DNA of 64,000 nt from positions 1 to 64,000 of the forward strand of contig NZ_JAOYTH010000018.1 of assembly GCF_025847205.1 (NCBI RefSeq), in the 5' to 3' direction. The notes beneath the pieces were generated by a model. The model searched no databases. It was not told the DNA's origin and saw only the letters and a list, made by a program, of their open reading frames with translations. The position numbers and the translations under genes are program-made. Source of the stretch: Pararhizobium sp. YC-54 (GTDB lineage: Bacteria > Pseudomonadota > Alphaproteobacteria > Rhizobiales > Rhizobiaceae). Position 1 is the first letter of the stretch; the number at the start of each line of letters is the position of its first letter. This document shows, piece after piece, positions 34,463 to 43,465 of the stretch.

Positions 34463-35206
34463 ATGGCCGACAAACCTTCCGTCCTGCGCGAAACCGACGA
34501 CGAGGCGCGCAAACTGGCCCGCGTGTCGCTGCGCTCGGCGCGCAGCGCTTCGCTTGCGGTCGTCGAACCGGCAAGCGAAGGCTTCCCGTTCGTCAGCCGC
34601 GTGCTCACCGGCATCGATACCGACGGAACGCCGATCATCCTGATCTCGGCATTATCGACCCACACGCAGGCCCTGTCCGCCGACCGCCGGTGCTCGCTCC
34701 TGACCGGGGAGATCGGCAAGGGTGATCCGCTCGCCCATGCCCGGCTGACCGTCCAGTGCGAGGCGGAAAGGGTAGACCGCGACAGTGCTGCCCATACGCG
34801 CATCCGCGACCGCTTCATCCGCCGCCATCCGAAAGCCCAGCTCTATGTCGATTTCCCGGATTTTGCCTTTTTTCGGCTGACACCGCTCAGGGCCAGCCTC
34901 AATGGCGGTTTCGGCCGAGCCTATGTGCTCTCGGGCGAGGATCTGATGATCCGCTCGCCGGCGATCGCCGACCTCGCCGCGAAGGAAGCCAGCGCGATCG
35001 AACATATGAACACCGACCATTCTGATGCAGCCAGCAAATATGCAAACACCTATTGCAACGCAAAGGGCACCGGATGGCGAATCTGTGGCCTTGATGCCGG
35101 TGGGATAGATTTGGCCTCTGGCGACCAGTTGAAGCGGCTGGAATATGAGACACCCCTACAATTTGAGTGGGAGTTGCGTGCAACACTGGTAAAACTTTAC
35201 GGTTAA
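34463..35206 (+). CDS. hugZ: HugZ-family haem utilisation protein
   Basis: A 247-residue protein with an N-terminal split-barrel flavin/pyridoxamine-oxidase-like domain (ARKLARVSLRSARSASLAVVEP) and a C-terminal DUF2470 domain carrying the HMNTDHSDA motif with its histidines. In Helicobacter and Campylobacter HugZ binds and degrades haem; rhizobial homologues are assigned to the same family. It is not linked to the haem receptor 15 kb away. The ATG with GAGG upstream was preferred to earlier in-frame TTG and ATG codons that lie against the choV terminator. Confidence 0.82.
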   Translation: MADKPSVLRETDDEARKLARVSLRSARSASLAVVEPASEGFPFVSRVLTGIDTDGTPIILISALSTHTQALSADRRCSLLTGEIGKGDPLAHARLTVQCEAERVDRDSAAHTRIRDRFIRRHPKAQLYVDFPDFAFFRLTPLRASLNGGFGRAYVLSGEDLMIRSPAIADLAAKEASAIEHMNTDHSDAASKYANTYCNAKGTGWRICGLDAGGIDLASGDQLKRLEYETPLQFEWELRATLVKLYG

Positions 35207-35253
35207 TACCCCCGGTTATACCCCGAATTCTTGCCCTAGGCGGTTGTCCTTTT

Positions 35254-35269
35254 ATTCATCACGTCTAAT
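35254..35269 (-). promoter_or_regulatory. Predicted NolR operator before nolR
   Basis: The minus strand reads ATTAG, nine bases, AT, which matches the NolR consensus (A/T)TTAG-N9-A(T/A) as I recall it. It lies about 57-72 bases before the nolR start and would allow autorepression, as known for S. meliloti nolR. Confidence 0.6.
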
Positions 35270-35325
35270 TATCTAGCATTCACATTCATAACCAAGCGTG
35301 ATGTGAACTTCGCATGGAGTACGGA

Positions 35326-35670
35326 ATGCAAACGATCTCTCCTCAGAAACACGACAAGGCTGAAATAGCTGCGGAGTTTCTGTCGGCCATGGCCAATCCA
35401 AAGCGCCTGCTGATCCTCAGTTCACTTGTGAACCAGGAAATGGCAGTCGGCGCCTTGGCAAACCAGGTCGGCCTCAGCCAGTCTGCCCTGTCGCAACATC
35501 TCTCGAAACTGCGTGCCCAAAATCTCGTGACCACCCGTAGAGATGCCCAGACAATCTATTATTCAAGCTCTTCGGAAGCAGTTCTTAAAGTTCTGAAAAC
35601 ACTGACGGAAATCTACGGCGACGAATCCAGCGCGATTTTTGAAAAGATCGCGCAGCGCCGTACCGCCTGA
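35326..35670 (+). CDS. nolR: ArsR-family regulator NolR
   Basis: A 114-residue winged-helix repressor. The sequence AEIAAEFLSAMANPKRLLIL and QSALSQHLSKLRAQNLV, followed by TRRDAQTIYYSSSS, is nearly identical to Sinorhizobium NolR as I remember it. NolR controls nodulation genes and global adaptation functions in rhizobia; it lacks the metal-binding cysteines of ArsR/SmtB. GGAG at 35316-35319 supports the ATG used here; an ATG four codons earlier is also possible. A predicted NolR site lies upstream. Presence of nolR does not by itself prove a symbiotic organism. Confidence 0.87.
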   Translation: MQTISPQKHDKAEIAAEFLSAMANPKRLLILSSLVNQEMAVGALANQVGLSQSALSQHLSKLRAQNLVTTRRDAQTIYYSSSSEAVLKVLKTLTEIYGDESSAIFEKIAQRRTA

Positions 35671-35719
35671 TACGGATCGGGCCGCTTGCCGGCCCCATCC
35701 CGTCTCGTCCGCAGGTTTG

Positions 35720-35747
35720 CAATCTGGAGGTGTTTACCTCCAGATTG
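35720..35747 (+). terminator. Hairpin after nolR
   Basis: A perfect 12-bp stem (CAATCTGGAGGT with ACCTCCAGATTG) and GTTT loop, 50 bases after the nolR stop. The following tract is only weakly T-rich, so it may terminate or protect the transcript. Confidence 0.55.
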
Positions 35748-35812
35748 TTGGCCGCGGCGATTGCTATTTGACGTTTACGCGCCTTTGAGACTTGGCGTGC
35801 AGTATCTGCGCC

Positions 35813-36880
35813 ATGAACGCCACAGTCAAAGAACCGTCTCCAAAGACACCCCTCAACTGGGCTGTGCTCGGGACCGGTTCCATCGCCACGGCCTTTGCCG
35901 AAGATATCCGGCTAACGGATAACGCCAAGCTTGTTGCCGTTTGCTCGCGAACACTTGAGGCTGCAACCGCCTTTTCGAACCGCTTCGGCGGGCTTCGTGT
36001 CATTCCCACTATCGATGCCTTGGCCGGCGATCCGCTGATCGACGCTGTCTATCTTGCGACGCCGAACACCGCCCATTTCGATCAGGCCCGGATGCTGCTC
36101 AGCGCCGGAAAACCTGTGCTGATCGAAAAGCCGCTCGTAACGACGGCGGTCCAGGCGCAGGCGCTTGCCGAACTTGCCGAGCAGAGGCCAACCTTTGCGA
36201 TGGAAGGTCTCTGGACAGCCTTCCTGCCGGCGATCGGCCAGGTGCGGCAGCTTCTGGCCGGCAAGGCAATCGGCGCGATCACCGGTATCCGTGCCGAACT
36301 CGCCTATGAAAGAACCTTTGACGGCAACAACCGCTTTTTCTCGAAAGGCGGCGGCTCGCTGCTCGATCTGGGGGTTTACCCGATCGCGCTGGCGCTGGCG
36401 CTGTTCGGCTCGCCGCGGACGGGAACGGGGCGCTGGTCAGCCGCGCCAACGGGCGTCGATATGTCGGCGGATATCACGCTCGGCTATGACGGTTTCCAAG
36501 CAAAACTGTCCTGCGGCTTCGATCGCAACGGGGCCAACCGCTTCATCATCGAAGGCGAAACCGGCTGTCTGGTGATCGATTCTCCGTTTCTGCGGGCAAG
36601 CCGGGTCATCCTGACGAGAAACCGGATTGTCCATCACCTCGCGGTGCCGTCCGGCTCCAGCCGCCTGTCGCGCATCGCCGGAAAGGTTGCCGGCCGCCTG
36701 CCCCTGCCCGGCCTCACGGTCTACCGGCATGATTTTCCCGGCAATGGGCTGCAGTTCGAGATCGCGGCGGCGAGCCAAGCCATTCTGGAAGGGCAACACC
36801 GGCAATCGCGGATGCCGCTTCGTGCCAGCGCCGAGGCACTCGGCATCATCGAGAGCATCCGGGCACTGCCGCCGTCATAG
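35813..36880 (+). CDS. Gfo/Idh/MocA-family oxidoreductase
   Basis: A 355-residue NAD(P)-dependent dehydrogenase. Rossmann motif VLGTGSIA near the N-terminus, the family's EKP loop (VLIEKPLVTTA), and a C-terminal beta-sheet domain with GGGSLLDLGVYPIALAL. It is most like the dimeric dihydrodiol-dehydrogenase-type members, which oxidise sugars or inositols. The substrate is unknown. The ribosome site is weak; a TTG start seven codons earlier is possible. Its last six bases overlap the end of the convergent dehydrogenase gene. Confidence 0.85.
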   Translation: MNATVKEPSPKTPLNWAVLGTGSIATAFAEDIRLTDNAKLVAVCSRTLEAATAFSNRFGGLRVIPTIDALAGDPLIDAVYLATPNTAHFDQARMLLSAGKPVLIEKPLVTTAVQAQALAELAEQRPTFAMEGLWTAFLPAIGQVRQLLAGKAIGAITGIRAELAYERTFDGNNRFFSKGGGSLLDLGVYPIALALALFGSPRTGTGRWSAAPTGVDMSADITLGYDGFQAKLSCGFDRNGANRFIIEGETGCLVIDSPFLRASRVILTRNRIVHHLAVPSGSSRLSRIAGKVAGRLPLPGLTVYRHDFPGNGLQFEIAAASQAILEGQHRQSRMPLRASAEALGIIESIRALPPS

Positions 36881-38020
36881 CTCAGCCGGCGTATGATCCC
36901 GCTTGCCGGCGTTAAGCGCCAGCACGATATCCGTCAGATGCAATGCGGTCTCGCCGGAAAAAAACGGCCGGGTGCCGGCCTTGATCGCATCGGCCTGCGC
37001 TGCAATCCCGCGAACAAAGTCGATTTGCGACGGATAGGCCGGCAGAACGTTCTTCTGCGCGGCCTGCGGGTAAGCCACCGGCTTGCCGGCTGTGAGGCGA
37101 AACGGAAATTTCCGCTGGAACTGCCACTCGACGCGATCAATCAGCCGATGCAGGAGCGGCCGCCTGCTGCCGGCCAGTTCGACATGGATCGGCGAACGAT
37201 TGTCCCAGAGGTCGCGCACGACGATCGTGCCCTTGTCGCCGACGATCGTCAGCGACCGGTCCCTGGGCGCTGCCAGACCGCTGGTCAAGCGGGCGACGAG
37301 CCCCGACCGGAAGGTCAGGCAGCCAACGGAAAAATCCGGTCCGAGGCTAAGGCTTTCGGTTCCCGGCCCCTTGTCGGGAAACGTCAGCGCGGAAAAAGCC
37401 GCGACATTGGAGACCGGCCCGAACAGCGATACCAGCCAGCTCGTGGCATAGCCGGCATGCTCCAGCGTGCAGCCGATTTCGAACTCGTGGACAGCCGGCC
37501 ATTTCGCGCCTGAGCGGCTGCGCCATTGCTGCCATTTATCGCGAAAGACCAGCCCGTCCTCCATCTCGGCATAGGCCAAGCGCGGTGTGCCGATGATGCC
37601 GGAGTCGAGGATATCGGCGCAGTGGCCACAGGCATCGCTGAGCGCGTTGGCCGGCGCGCCCGCCAGGATCAGGCCTCGCCCGGTGGCAAGGACCACCAGT
37701 TCCCGCGCCTCCTCCACCGTCATTGCCAGCGGCTTCTCGCAATAGACGTGCTTGCCCGCCGAAAGCGCCGCGCGGTTGATGGCATGATGACTTTCCGGCG
37801 GCGTCAGGTTGACGACGATGCCGACGGCTTCGTCCGCGAGCATTTCCGCCTGCGATGCATAGGCGCGAACCTTCCAGTAGTCGCAAAACTGCTGCAGCCG
37901 CGCGGGATCGACGTCCCAGACACCAGCCAGCCGCAATTGCGGATGATTGGCCAGTGTCGTCATATAATAATCGGCAACGAACCCCGTGCCGATAAAGGCA
38001 ATTCCCATCCGGTTGCTCAT
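36875..38020 (-). CDS. Gfo/Idh/MocA-family oxidoreductase coupled to GH9 cellulase
   Basis: A 381-residue dehydrogenase with FIGTGFVA near the N-terminus, the catalytic CEKPLAMTVEEAREL loop, and a central beta-sheet domain (WPAVHEFEIGCTLEHAGY). Members oxidise or epimerise sugars with NAD(P). Its ATG overlaps the stop of the upstream GH9 gene by four bases, so the two are translationally coupled. It is distinct in sequence from the convergent family member next to it. The natural substrate is unknown, but a sugar released by the glycosidase is a reasonable guess. Confidence 0.87.
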   Translation of the reverse strand: MSNRMGIAFIGTGFVADYYMTTLANHPQLRLAGVWDVDPARLQQFCDYWKVRAYASQAEMLADEAVGIVVNLTPPESHHAINRAALSAGKHVYCEKPLAMTVEEARELVVLATGRGLILAGAPANALSDACGHCADILDSGIIGTPRLAYAEMEDGLVFRDKWQQWRSRSGAKWPAVHEFEIGCTLEHAGYATSWLVSLFGPVSNVAAFSALTFPDKGPGTESLSLGPDFSVGCLTFRSGLVARLTSGLAAPRDRSLTIVGDKGTIVVRDLWDNRSPIHVELAGSRRPLLHRLIDRVEWQFQRKFPFRLTAGKPVAYPQAAQKNVLPAYPSQIDFVRGIAAQADAIKAGTRPFFSGETALHLTDIVLALNAGKRDHTPAEL

Positions 38021-40284
38021 CGCGCATCCGCCAGGAAAGATGCGACATAGACGAGCGGCGCATTCCAGTTGATCGTCATTTCGTTGGTGCCCCAGGCCAT
38101 GATGTCGTCGATATAGCAGGTCTGCGGCCGGCAGCCCTTGAGACGTGCGCGCGCCACGTCGTCGACCAGCGTCGAATTCGGCCCGCCGGCCAGCGTGCCG
38201 GCCGGCGGATTGGGCAGTGTGTTGTCGACCTGATGGGCATACCAGCGGCTATGCTGGTTATGGGCAAAGACGCTGCCATATCCGGTGACGTAGGACATGT
38301 TCATCGCGTTGCGCCCGAATATGTAGTCCATGCCTTCACGCACGCCGTTCAGAAACGGCCGCTCGCCGGTGAGGTCATAGCCTGCGGAAACGACGATCAG
38401 GTTTTGCAGAATAAGCTGGTTCGATCCCCAGTCGTAGCGATTATCGGCCGGGCGGTAGATCTGCCCGAACGGCTCCTTCGCCTGCAGGGCGAGGAAGCGC
38501 CTCGCGGCCGATACGACCGACGTCATGACCATCGCCTTGTCGTCTTTCGCAAGATTGACGCCGTAGAGCGCCAGATCGAGACGGCCAAGACCCGCGACGC
38601 TGCGCCAATCGAAGGCACCGGCGGCGGAAAAGACAGGCCCTGCCCAATGGGGCGAGGATTTCAGCGCCGCAAGATAAAGGGTTTTCCCCGTGGTGATATA
38701 AAGCTCGGCCGCCGCCCAATAGGCTTCATCGGAAATATCGTTGTCGCCATAGTCGCCACCGCCTTGCAACCCATCCGAGCCCGGTGCGAAGAGCACAGGA
38801 TTGGTGGCGGCGGACAGCCAGGCCTTTTGGCCGGCGGCGAGCAACCGCTGTGCAAAGTCTCTGTCGTAAGGTGCAAACAGCCGGGCGCCTTGCGCGGCCA
38901 CGGCAGCCAGGTTGAGGGTTGCCGCCGTCGATGGGCGATGCAGGGCGCGCAGGTACGGATCGAGATGCGGCAGCATCGGCACCTCGGTCCATTTCGTATC
39001 GTGAACCTTGTGATGCACCATGCCGGCCAGCAGCTGGCCGTCCGGCACCATCATCTTCATCAGGAATTCAAGTTCCCAGCGCGCCTCGTCAAGGATATCG
39101 GGAATGCCATTGCCGTTTTCAGGGATGCGCGACAGGCTGTCGCTCAACACCGGCGATGCAGCACCGCCGTAAACCAGCCCGCGTTCGAACGTGCCGAGCA
39201 GCTGCGCCACGGCGATGCCGCCATTGACCACATACTTGCCCTGATCGCCGGCGTCGTACCATCCCCCCGAGACATCGAGGGTGTAGTTGCACGTCCAGTC
39301 CTTGCCATAGAGTTTAGCGGCCACTTTGCCGGTCAGGCAGGTCACCTTGGTATCGCCCTGGTTGGGGCTTTCCTGCACATGTCCAGCCGGTCTCGCATAG
39401 GCTTGGCCGACGATATCGCCCTTGATCTCAATGCCGCTGCGCTGCGGATAGAACCAGGACAGCGCGTCGACGCGCAATTTGCCGTAGACGTCGTGGCCGA
39501 CGGAAAACGGGAGGCTCTTCCTCTCGCCGACGATCAGCCGATACCCCTTACCGGCCGTCGCAAAGGCCGAAAAATCGGCGATCTGGGTGTCGGCGCCGAC
39601 CGTGGGATCAAATCCGGCTGGTGCCGCCATTCCTTCGCCGACCGCCACACCGGCTGCATCCTCCAGCTTGAACGGCAATGGATCCGCTGCATCCGACAGG
39701 ATTGTCGCCCGCTTCGGTCCATCGAGAAAATAGCCGGCCTGATTGATCAAGGGCGGCAGGGCGTACATCGCCTGTTGCGCCGCCACCTCGATCCTGTCGG
39801 GCTTGGCCTCGTTAATCGCCACGTCATCCAGGCAAAACCGCCAGGGCTTTTTAGCCCCGCCCAACTGGAAGATGATCTGGGCCGGTTCGTTCTCGGTTGC
39901 CGTGAAGACGGCCGAGAACTCCGCCTTCCCGGCCTTGGTTTCGGCATTGAACGTGGCCTGTGGCGTCCACGGTTCGGCATTGCGCTGGATTCTGACCGGG
40001 AATTTGTGCATGTCCCTGGCTTCGAGCGCCATTGTCAGGCGATAGGATGTGCCGGGTTCAAACTGCAGGTCGTTGACACCGAGCAACCGGTCCCAGGTGG
40101 TTCCGCCGGCCTCGACATCCGCGCATAACTTGCCGCGTTCGCGCGACAGCGAAACGCCGCCGGTCGCCCAAAAACCGTCCCGGCCTGCCTCAAAGGCACC
40201 ATCGGCAATCATGCCGGCCGCGCCTGCCTGGGCTGGAAGGCTGACGAAAAGCGCAAACACCAGGCCGGCTGCAAGTTTTGGCAA
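38017..40284 (-). CDS. Glycoside hydrolase family 9 endoglucanase (cellulase)
   Basis: A 755-residue exported enzyme. Signal peptide (LPKLAAGLVFALFVSLPAQA), a carbohydrate-binding-module-like beta domain (about 35-190), an Ig-like cellulase N-terminal domain (about 195-290, ALPPLINQAGYF), and a GH9 catalytic domain. The catalytic acid/base region is GGWYDAGDQGKYV, and the second site is the NE block near the end (WGTNEMTINWNAPLVYV). It would cut cellulose or related beta-1,4-glucans. A TTG start with AGGA upstream gives a normal signal peptide; another TTG 32 codons earlier would not. The 3' end overlaps the dehydrogenase start. Confidence 0.87.
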   Translation of the reverse strand: MPKLAAGLVFALFVSLPAQAGAAGMIADGAFEAGRDGFWATGGVSLSRERGKLCADVEAGGTTWDRLLGVNDLQFEPGTSYRLTMALEARDMHKFPVRIQRNAEPWTPQATFNAETKAGKAEFSAVFTATENEPAQIIFQLGGAKKPWRFCLDDVAINEAKPDRIEVAAQQAMYALPPLINQAGYFLDGPKRATILSDAADPLPFKLEDAAGVAVGEGMAAPAGFDPTVGADTQIADFSAFATAGKGYRLIVGERKSLPFSVGHDVYGKLRVDALSWFYPQRSGIEIKGDIVGQAYARPAGHVQESPNQGDTKVTCLTGKVAAKLYGKDWTCNYTLDVSGGWYDAGDQGKYVVNGGIAVAQLLGTFERGLVYGGAASPVLSDSLSRIPENGNGIPDILDEARWELEFLMKMMVPDGQLLAGMVHHKVHDTKWTEVPMLPHLDPYLRALHRPSTAATLNLAAVAAQGARLFAPYDRDFAQRLLAAGQKAWLSAATNPVLFAPGSDGLQGGGDYGDNDISDEAYWAAAELYITTGKTLYLAALKSSPHWAGPVFSAAGAFDWRSVAGLGRLDLALYGVNLAKDDKAMVMTSVVSAARRFLALQAKEPFGQIYRPADNRYDWGSNQLILQNLIVVSAGYDLTGERPFLNGVREGMDYIFGRNAMNMSYVTGYGSVFAHNQHSRWYAHQVDNTLPNPPAGTLAGGPNSTLVDDVARARLKGCRPQTCYIDDIMAWGTNEMTINWNAPLVYVASFLADAR

Positions 40285-40550
40285 GGTCTCTATCCTGAGC
40301 CCGTGTTTCGGGAAAGCGGCGCCACTCTGCTGCAAACAGGTTAACCTTCGGAAAAGATTGGAAGCGAGCCCTGGTTCCAACTGTTCCGGCCGCCCCGAAT
40401 TTGACCTTTTACCGATCTGAAACCATTACAGCCGGTCTCAGGCAACGACTTGACGCTCAAAGGCACCCTGATAGTTTGACCAGCAGATAAGGTTCCGCCG
40501 AAAACCTACTGGATTTGGCCGCCAAAGATAAAAACGACAGGGAGAATACG

Positions 40551-41879
40551 ATGTCGAATCGCCTCAATGCCACGCCCAATGACCTGCGCGCCTTCTGGAT
40601 GCCGTTTACGGCCAACCGGCAGTACAAGAAAGAACCGCGCATGTTCGTCAAGGCGAAGGACATGCATTACACGACCCATGACGGCCGCCAGGTGCTTGAC
40701 GGCACGGCCGGCCTGTGGTGCGTCAATGCCGGACACTGCCGTCCGCTGATCACCGAGGCCATTCGTGAGCAGGCCGGCGAACTCGACTATGCACCGGCCT
40801 TCCAGCTCGGCCATCCGAAGGCTTTCGAACTGGCGAACCGCCTGATCGATATCGCGCCTGAAGGCATGGAGCATGTGCTCTACACCAATTCCGGCTCTGA
40901 ATCGGTCGAGACGGCGCTGAAGGTGGCGCTTGCCTATCACAGGGTGAAGGGCCAGGGCTCGCGCACCCGCCTGATCGGCCGCGAGCGTGGCTATCACGGC
41001 GTCAATTTCGGCGGTATCTCGGTCGGCGGTATCGTCTCCAACCGCAAGATGTTCGGCACGCTCTTGTCCGGCGTCGACCACATGCCGCACACCCATCTGC
41101 CGGAAAAGAACGCTTTCACCAAGGGCGAGCCGGAACATGGCGGTGATATCGCTTCCGAACTGGAACGGATCGTCACGTTGCATGATGCCTCGACCATCGC
41201 TGCCGTCATCGTCGAGCCGGTCGCAGGCTCCACCGGCGTTCTGATCCCGCCGAAGGGCTATCTGCAGAAGCTGCGCGATATCTGCACCAAGCACGGCATC
41301 CTGTTGATCTTCGACGAAGTCATCACCGGTTACGGCCGCCTCGGCACGCCGTTCGCGGCGCAATATTTCGACGTCAAGCCGGACATGATCGTCACCGCCA
41401 AGGGCCTGACCAACGGCGTCATCCCGATGGGCGCGGTGTTCGTCACCTCGGAAATCCACGATGCGTTCATGAGCGGTCCGGAGCACATGATCGAGTTCTT
41501 CCACGGCTATACCTATTCCGGCAACCCGATCGCCTGTGCTGCAGCACTCGGCACGCTCGACACCTATCGCGACGAAGGCCTTTTGACCCGCGGCGCGGAG
41601 CTTGCCTCCTACTGGGGCGATGCGCTGCATTCGCTGCGCGACTGCCCGCATGTGATCGATATCCGCAACATCGGCCTGATCGGCGCGATCGAGCTGGCGC
41701 CGATTGCCGGCGAACCGACCAAGCGCGCCTTCTCGGCCTTCCTGAAGGCCTATGAAAGCGGCTACCTGATCCGCACCACCGGCGACATCATCGCCCTTTC
41801 GCCGCCGCTGATCATCACCAAGGCGCAGATCGACGAACTGATCGATGGCATTCGCAAGGTACTGCAAAACAACATTTGA
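40551..41879 (+). CDS. Omega-amino acid (beta-alanine)-pyruvate aminotransferase
   Basis: A 442-residue class III PLP aminotransferase. PLP lysine in TAKGLTNGV, cofactor aspartate in [11 protein letters not shown], and phosphate-binding [11 protein letters not shown]. It moves the amino group of beta-alanine or other omega-amino acids to pyruvate. AGGGAGA precedes the ATG. It lies divergent from the GH9 operon with a 266-base shared upstream region and ends at a terminator. Confidence 0.9.
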   Translation: MSNRLNATPNDLRAFWMPFTANRQYKKEPRMFVKAKDMHYTTHDGRQVLDGTAGLWCVNAGHCRPLITEAIREQAGELDYAPAFQLGHPKAFELANRLIDIAPEGMEHVLYTNSGSESVETALKVALAYHRVKGQGSRTRLIGRERGYHGVNFGGISVGGIVSNRKMFGTLLSGVDHMPHTHLPEKNAFTKGEPEHGGDIASELERIVTLHDASTIAAVIVEPVAGSTGVLIPPKGYLQKLRDICTKHGILLIFDEVITGYGRLGTPFAAQYFDVKPDMIVTAKGLTNGVIPMGAVFVTSEIHDAFMSGPEHMIEFFHGYTYSGNPIACAAALGTLDTYRDEGLLTRGAELASYWGDALHSLRDCPHVIDIRNIGLIGAIELAPIAGEPTKRAFSAFLKAYESGYLIRTTGDIIALSPPLIITKAQIDELIDGIRKVLQNNI

Positions 41880-41909
41880 CCAGACAAGATTCAGTCGTGA
41901 ACGATACCC

Positions 41910-41944
41910 AAACGGGGCCAGGGCAAATGTCCCGGCCCCGTTTG
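41910..41944 (+). terminator. Terminator of the aminotransferase gene
   Basis: AAACGGGGCC...GGG (from 41910) pairs with CCC-GGCCCCGTTT (to 41943). The rest of the interval to 42162 shows no gene. Confidence 0.82.
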
Positions 41945-42162
41945 GCGTAGTATTTGAATATATATTTTGCATCCTGCCTAAAAAATCGCCTTGCGGAATC
42001 GTAGTGAGCTTCATAGACGAGAAGCATGGAACCGATCCGTTCAAAGAAGACGGGCGGCCTACCGGACTTGGGGTTGCGCGACGACTGGCAGGTTTTCCCC
42101 GTCCAGCCCGGCAACCGAAGCGCTGGCACTGCGGGGAACCAACCCACCCAAGGAGAAAAAAG

Positions 42163-43269
42163 ATGAACTTCAAGACATTGACGGGCGCCACGCTTGCCGC
42201 CTCGCTGGCCTTTGCGCCGCTGGCCCATGCAGAGATCCTGATCGGCCTGATCGCGCCTTTGACCGGCCCCGTCGCCGCTTACGGCGACCAGGTCAAGAAC
42301 GGCGCCCAGGTTGCCGTCGACCAGATCAACAAGAACGGCGGCATTCTCGGCGAACAGGTTGTGCTGAAGCTGGCCGACGACGCCGGCGAACCCAAGCAGG
42401 GTGTTTCGGCAGCAAACCAGATCGTTGGCGAAGGTATTCGCTTTGTTGTCGGTCCGGTCACCTCCGGTGTTGCCATGCCGGCATCCGACGTTCTGGTCGA
42501 AAACGGCATCCTGATGGTCACCCCGACCGCGACCACGCCGGACCTGACCAAGCGTGGCCTTGCCACTATCCTGCGCACCTGCGGCCGTGACGACCAGCAG
42601 GCCGAAGTTGCGGCAGCCTATGTCCTGAAGCAGTTCAAGGACAAGCGCATCGGCATCCTCAACGACAAGGGCGCCTACGGCAAGGGCCTCGCCGACGCTT
42701 TCAAGGCAACGCTGAACGCCGGCGGCGTCACCGAAGTCTTCAACGATTCCCTGACACCGGGCGACAAGGACCTGAGCGCGCTCACCACCCGTCTCAAGGC
42801 CGAAAAGGTCGATGTGCTCTATTTCGGCGGCTACCACCCGGAAGCCGGTCTTCTGGTGCGCCAGCTACATGACATCTCCGCTCCGATCCAGATCATCGGT
42901 GGCGACGGCCTTTCCAACACCGAATTCTGGGCCATCGGCGCGGATGCCGGTGCTGGCACAATCTTCACCAACGCCTCGGACGCACTGAAGAACGACGCCT
43001 CGAAGTCTGCCGTCGCAGCCCTTCAGGCTGCCAACATCCCGCCGGAAGCCTTCACGCTCAACGCCTATGCAGCCGTTGAAGTGATCAAGGCCGGCATCGA
43101 GAAGGCTGGCAGCGCCGAAGACGCTGCAGCCGTTGCGGCTGCCCTGAAGACCGGTGAGCCGATCAAGACCGCCATCGGCGACGTCACCTACGGCGAAACC
43201 GGCGACCTCACCTCGCAGAGTTTCTCGCTCTACAAGTGGGAAAACGGCAAGATCGTCGCTGCCGAATAA
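42163..43269 (+). CDS. Branched-chain amino acid-type ABC transporter binding protein
   Basis: A 368-residue exported protein (signal peptide [21 protein letters not shown]) of the LivJ/LivK type I periplasmic-binding fold: [37 protein letters not shown], the ligand region [13 protein letters not shown], and [13 protein letters not shown]. It would present a branched-chain or other amino acid to a membrane permease. No livHMGF genes are adjacent, so it is an orphan receptor, or works with a permease elsewhere. AAGGAG precedes the ATG, and a UUCG-loop terminator follows. Confidence 0.9.
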   Translation: MNFKTLTGATLAASLAFAPLAHAEILIGLIAPLTGPVAAYGDQVKNGAQVAVDQINKNGGILGEQVVLKLADDAGEPKQGVSAANQIVGEGIRFVVGPVTSGVAMPASDVLVENGILMVTPTATTPDLTKRGLATILRTCGRDDQQAEVAAAYVLKQFKDKRIGILNDKGAYGKGLADAFKATLNAGGVTEVFNDSLTPGDKDLSALTTRLKAEKVDVLYFGGYHPEAGLLVRQLHDISAPIQIIGGDGLSNTEFWAIGADAGAGTIFTNASDALKNDASKSAVAALQAANIPPEAFTLNAYAAVEVIKAGIEKAGSAEDAAAVAAALKTGEPIKTAIGDVTYGETGDLTSQSFSLYKWENGKIVAAE

Positions 43270-43287
43270 GCAGCTTGACCAATGACG

Positions 43288-43317
43288 GATCGGGCGCTTC
43301 GGCGCCCGATTTCATTT
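43288..43317 (+). terminator. Terminator of the amino-acid-binding protein gene
   Basis: ATCGGGCGC (43289-43297), TTCG tetraloop, GCGCCCGAT (43302-43310), then a T-rich tail. Confidence 0.88.
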
Positions 43318-43465
43318 TGACGGCCCGATTTCATTTGCCGGACTGACATCGCCGGCGCCATCCACAGGCTGAAACAGCGATTTTGTACATCCGGGTTGTG
43401 CAATGACGGCGATCAGCCACTATGCTCTGGCGAGCCCAGACAAGCATCAAAAAGGCAGGAACCCC

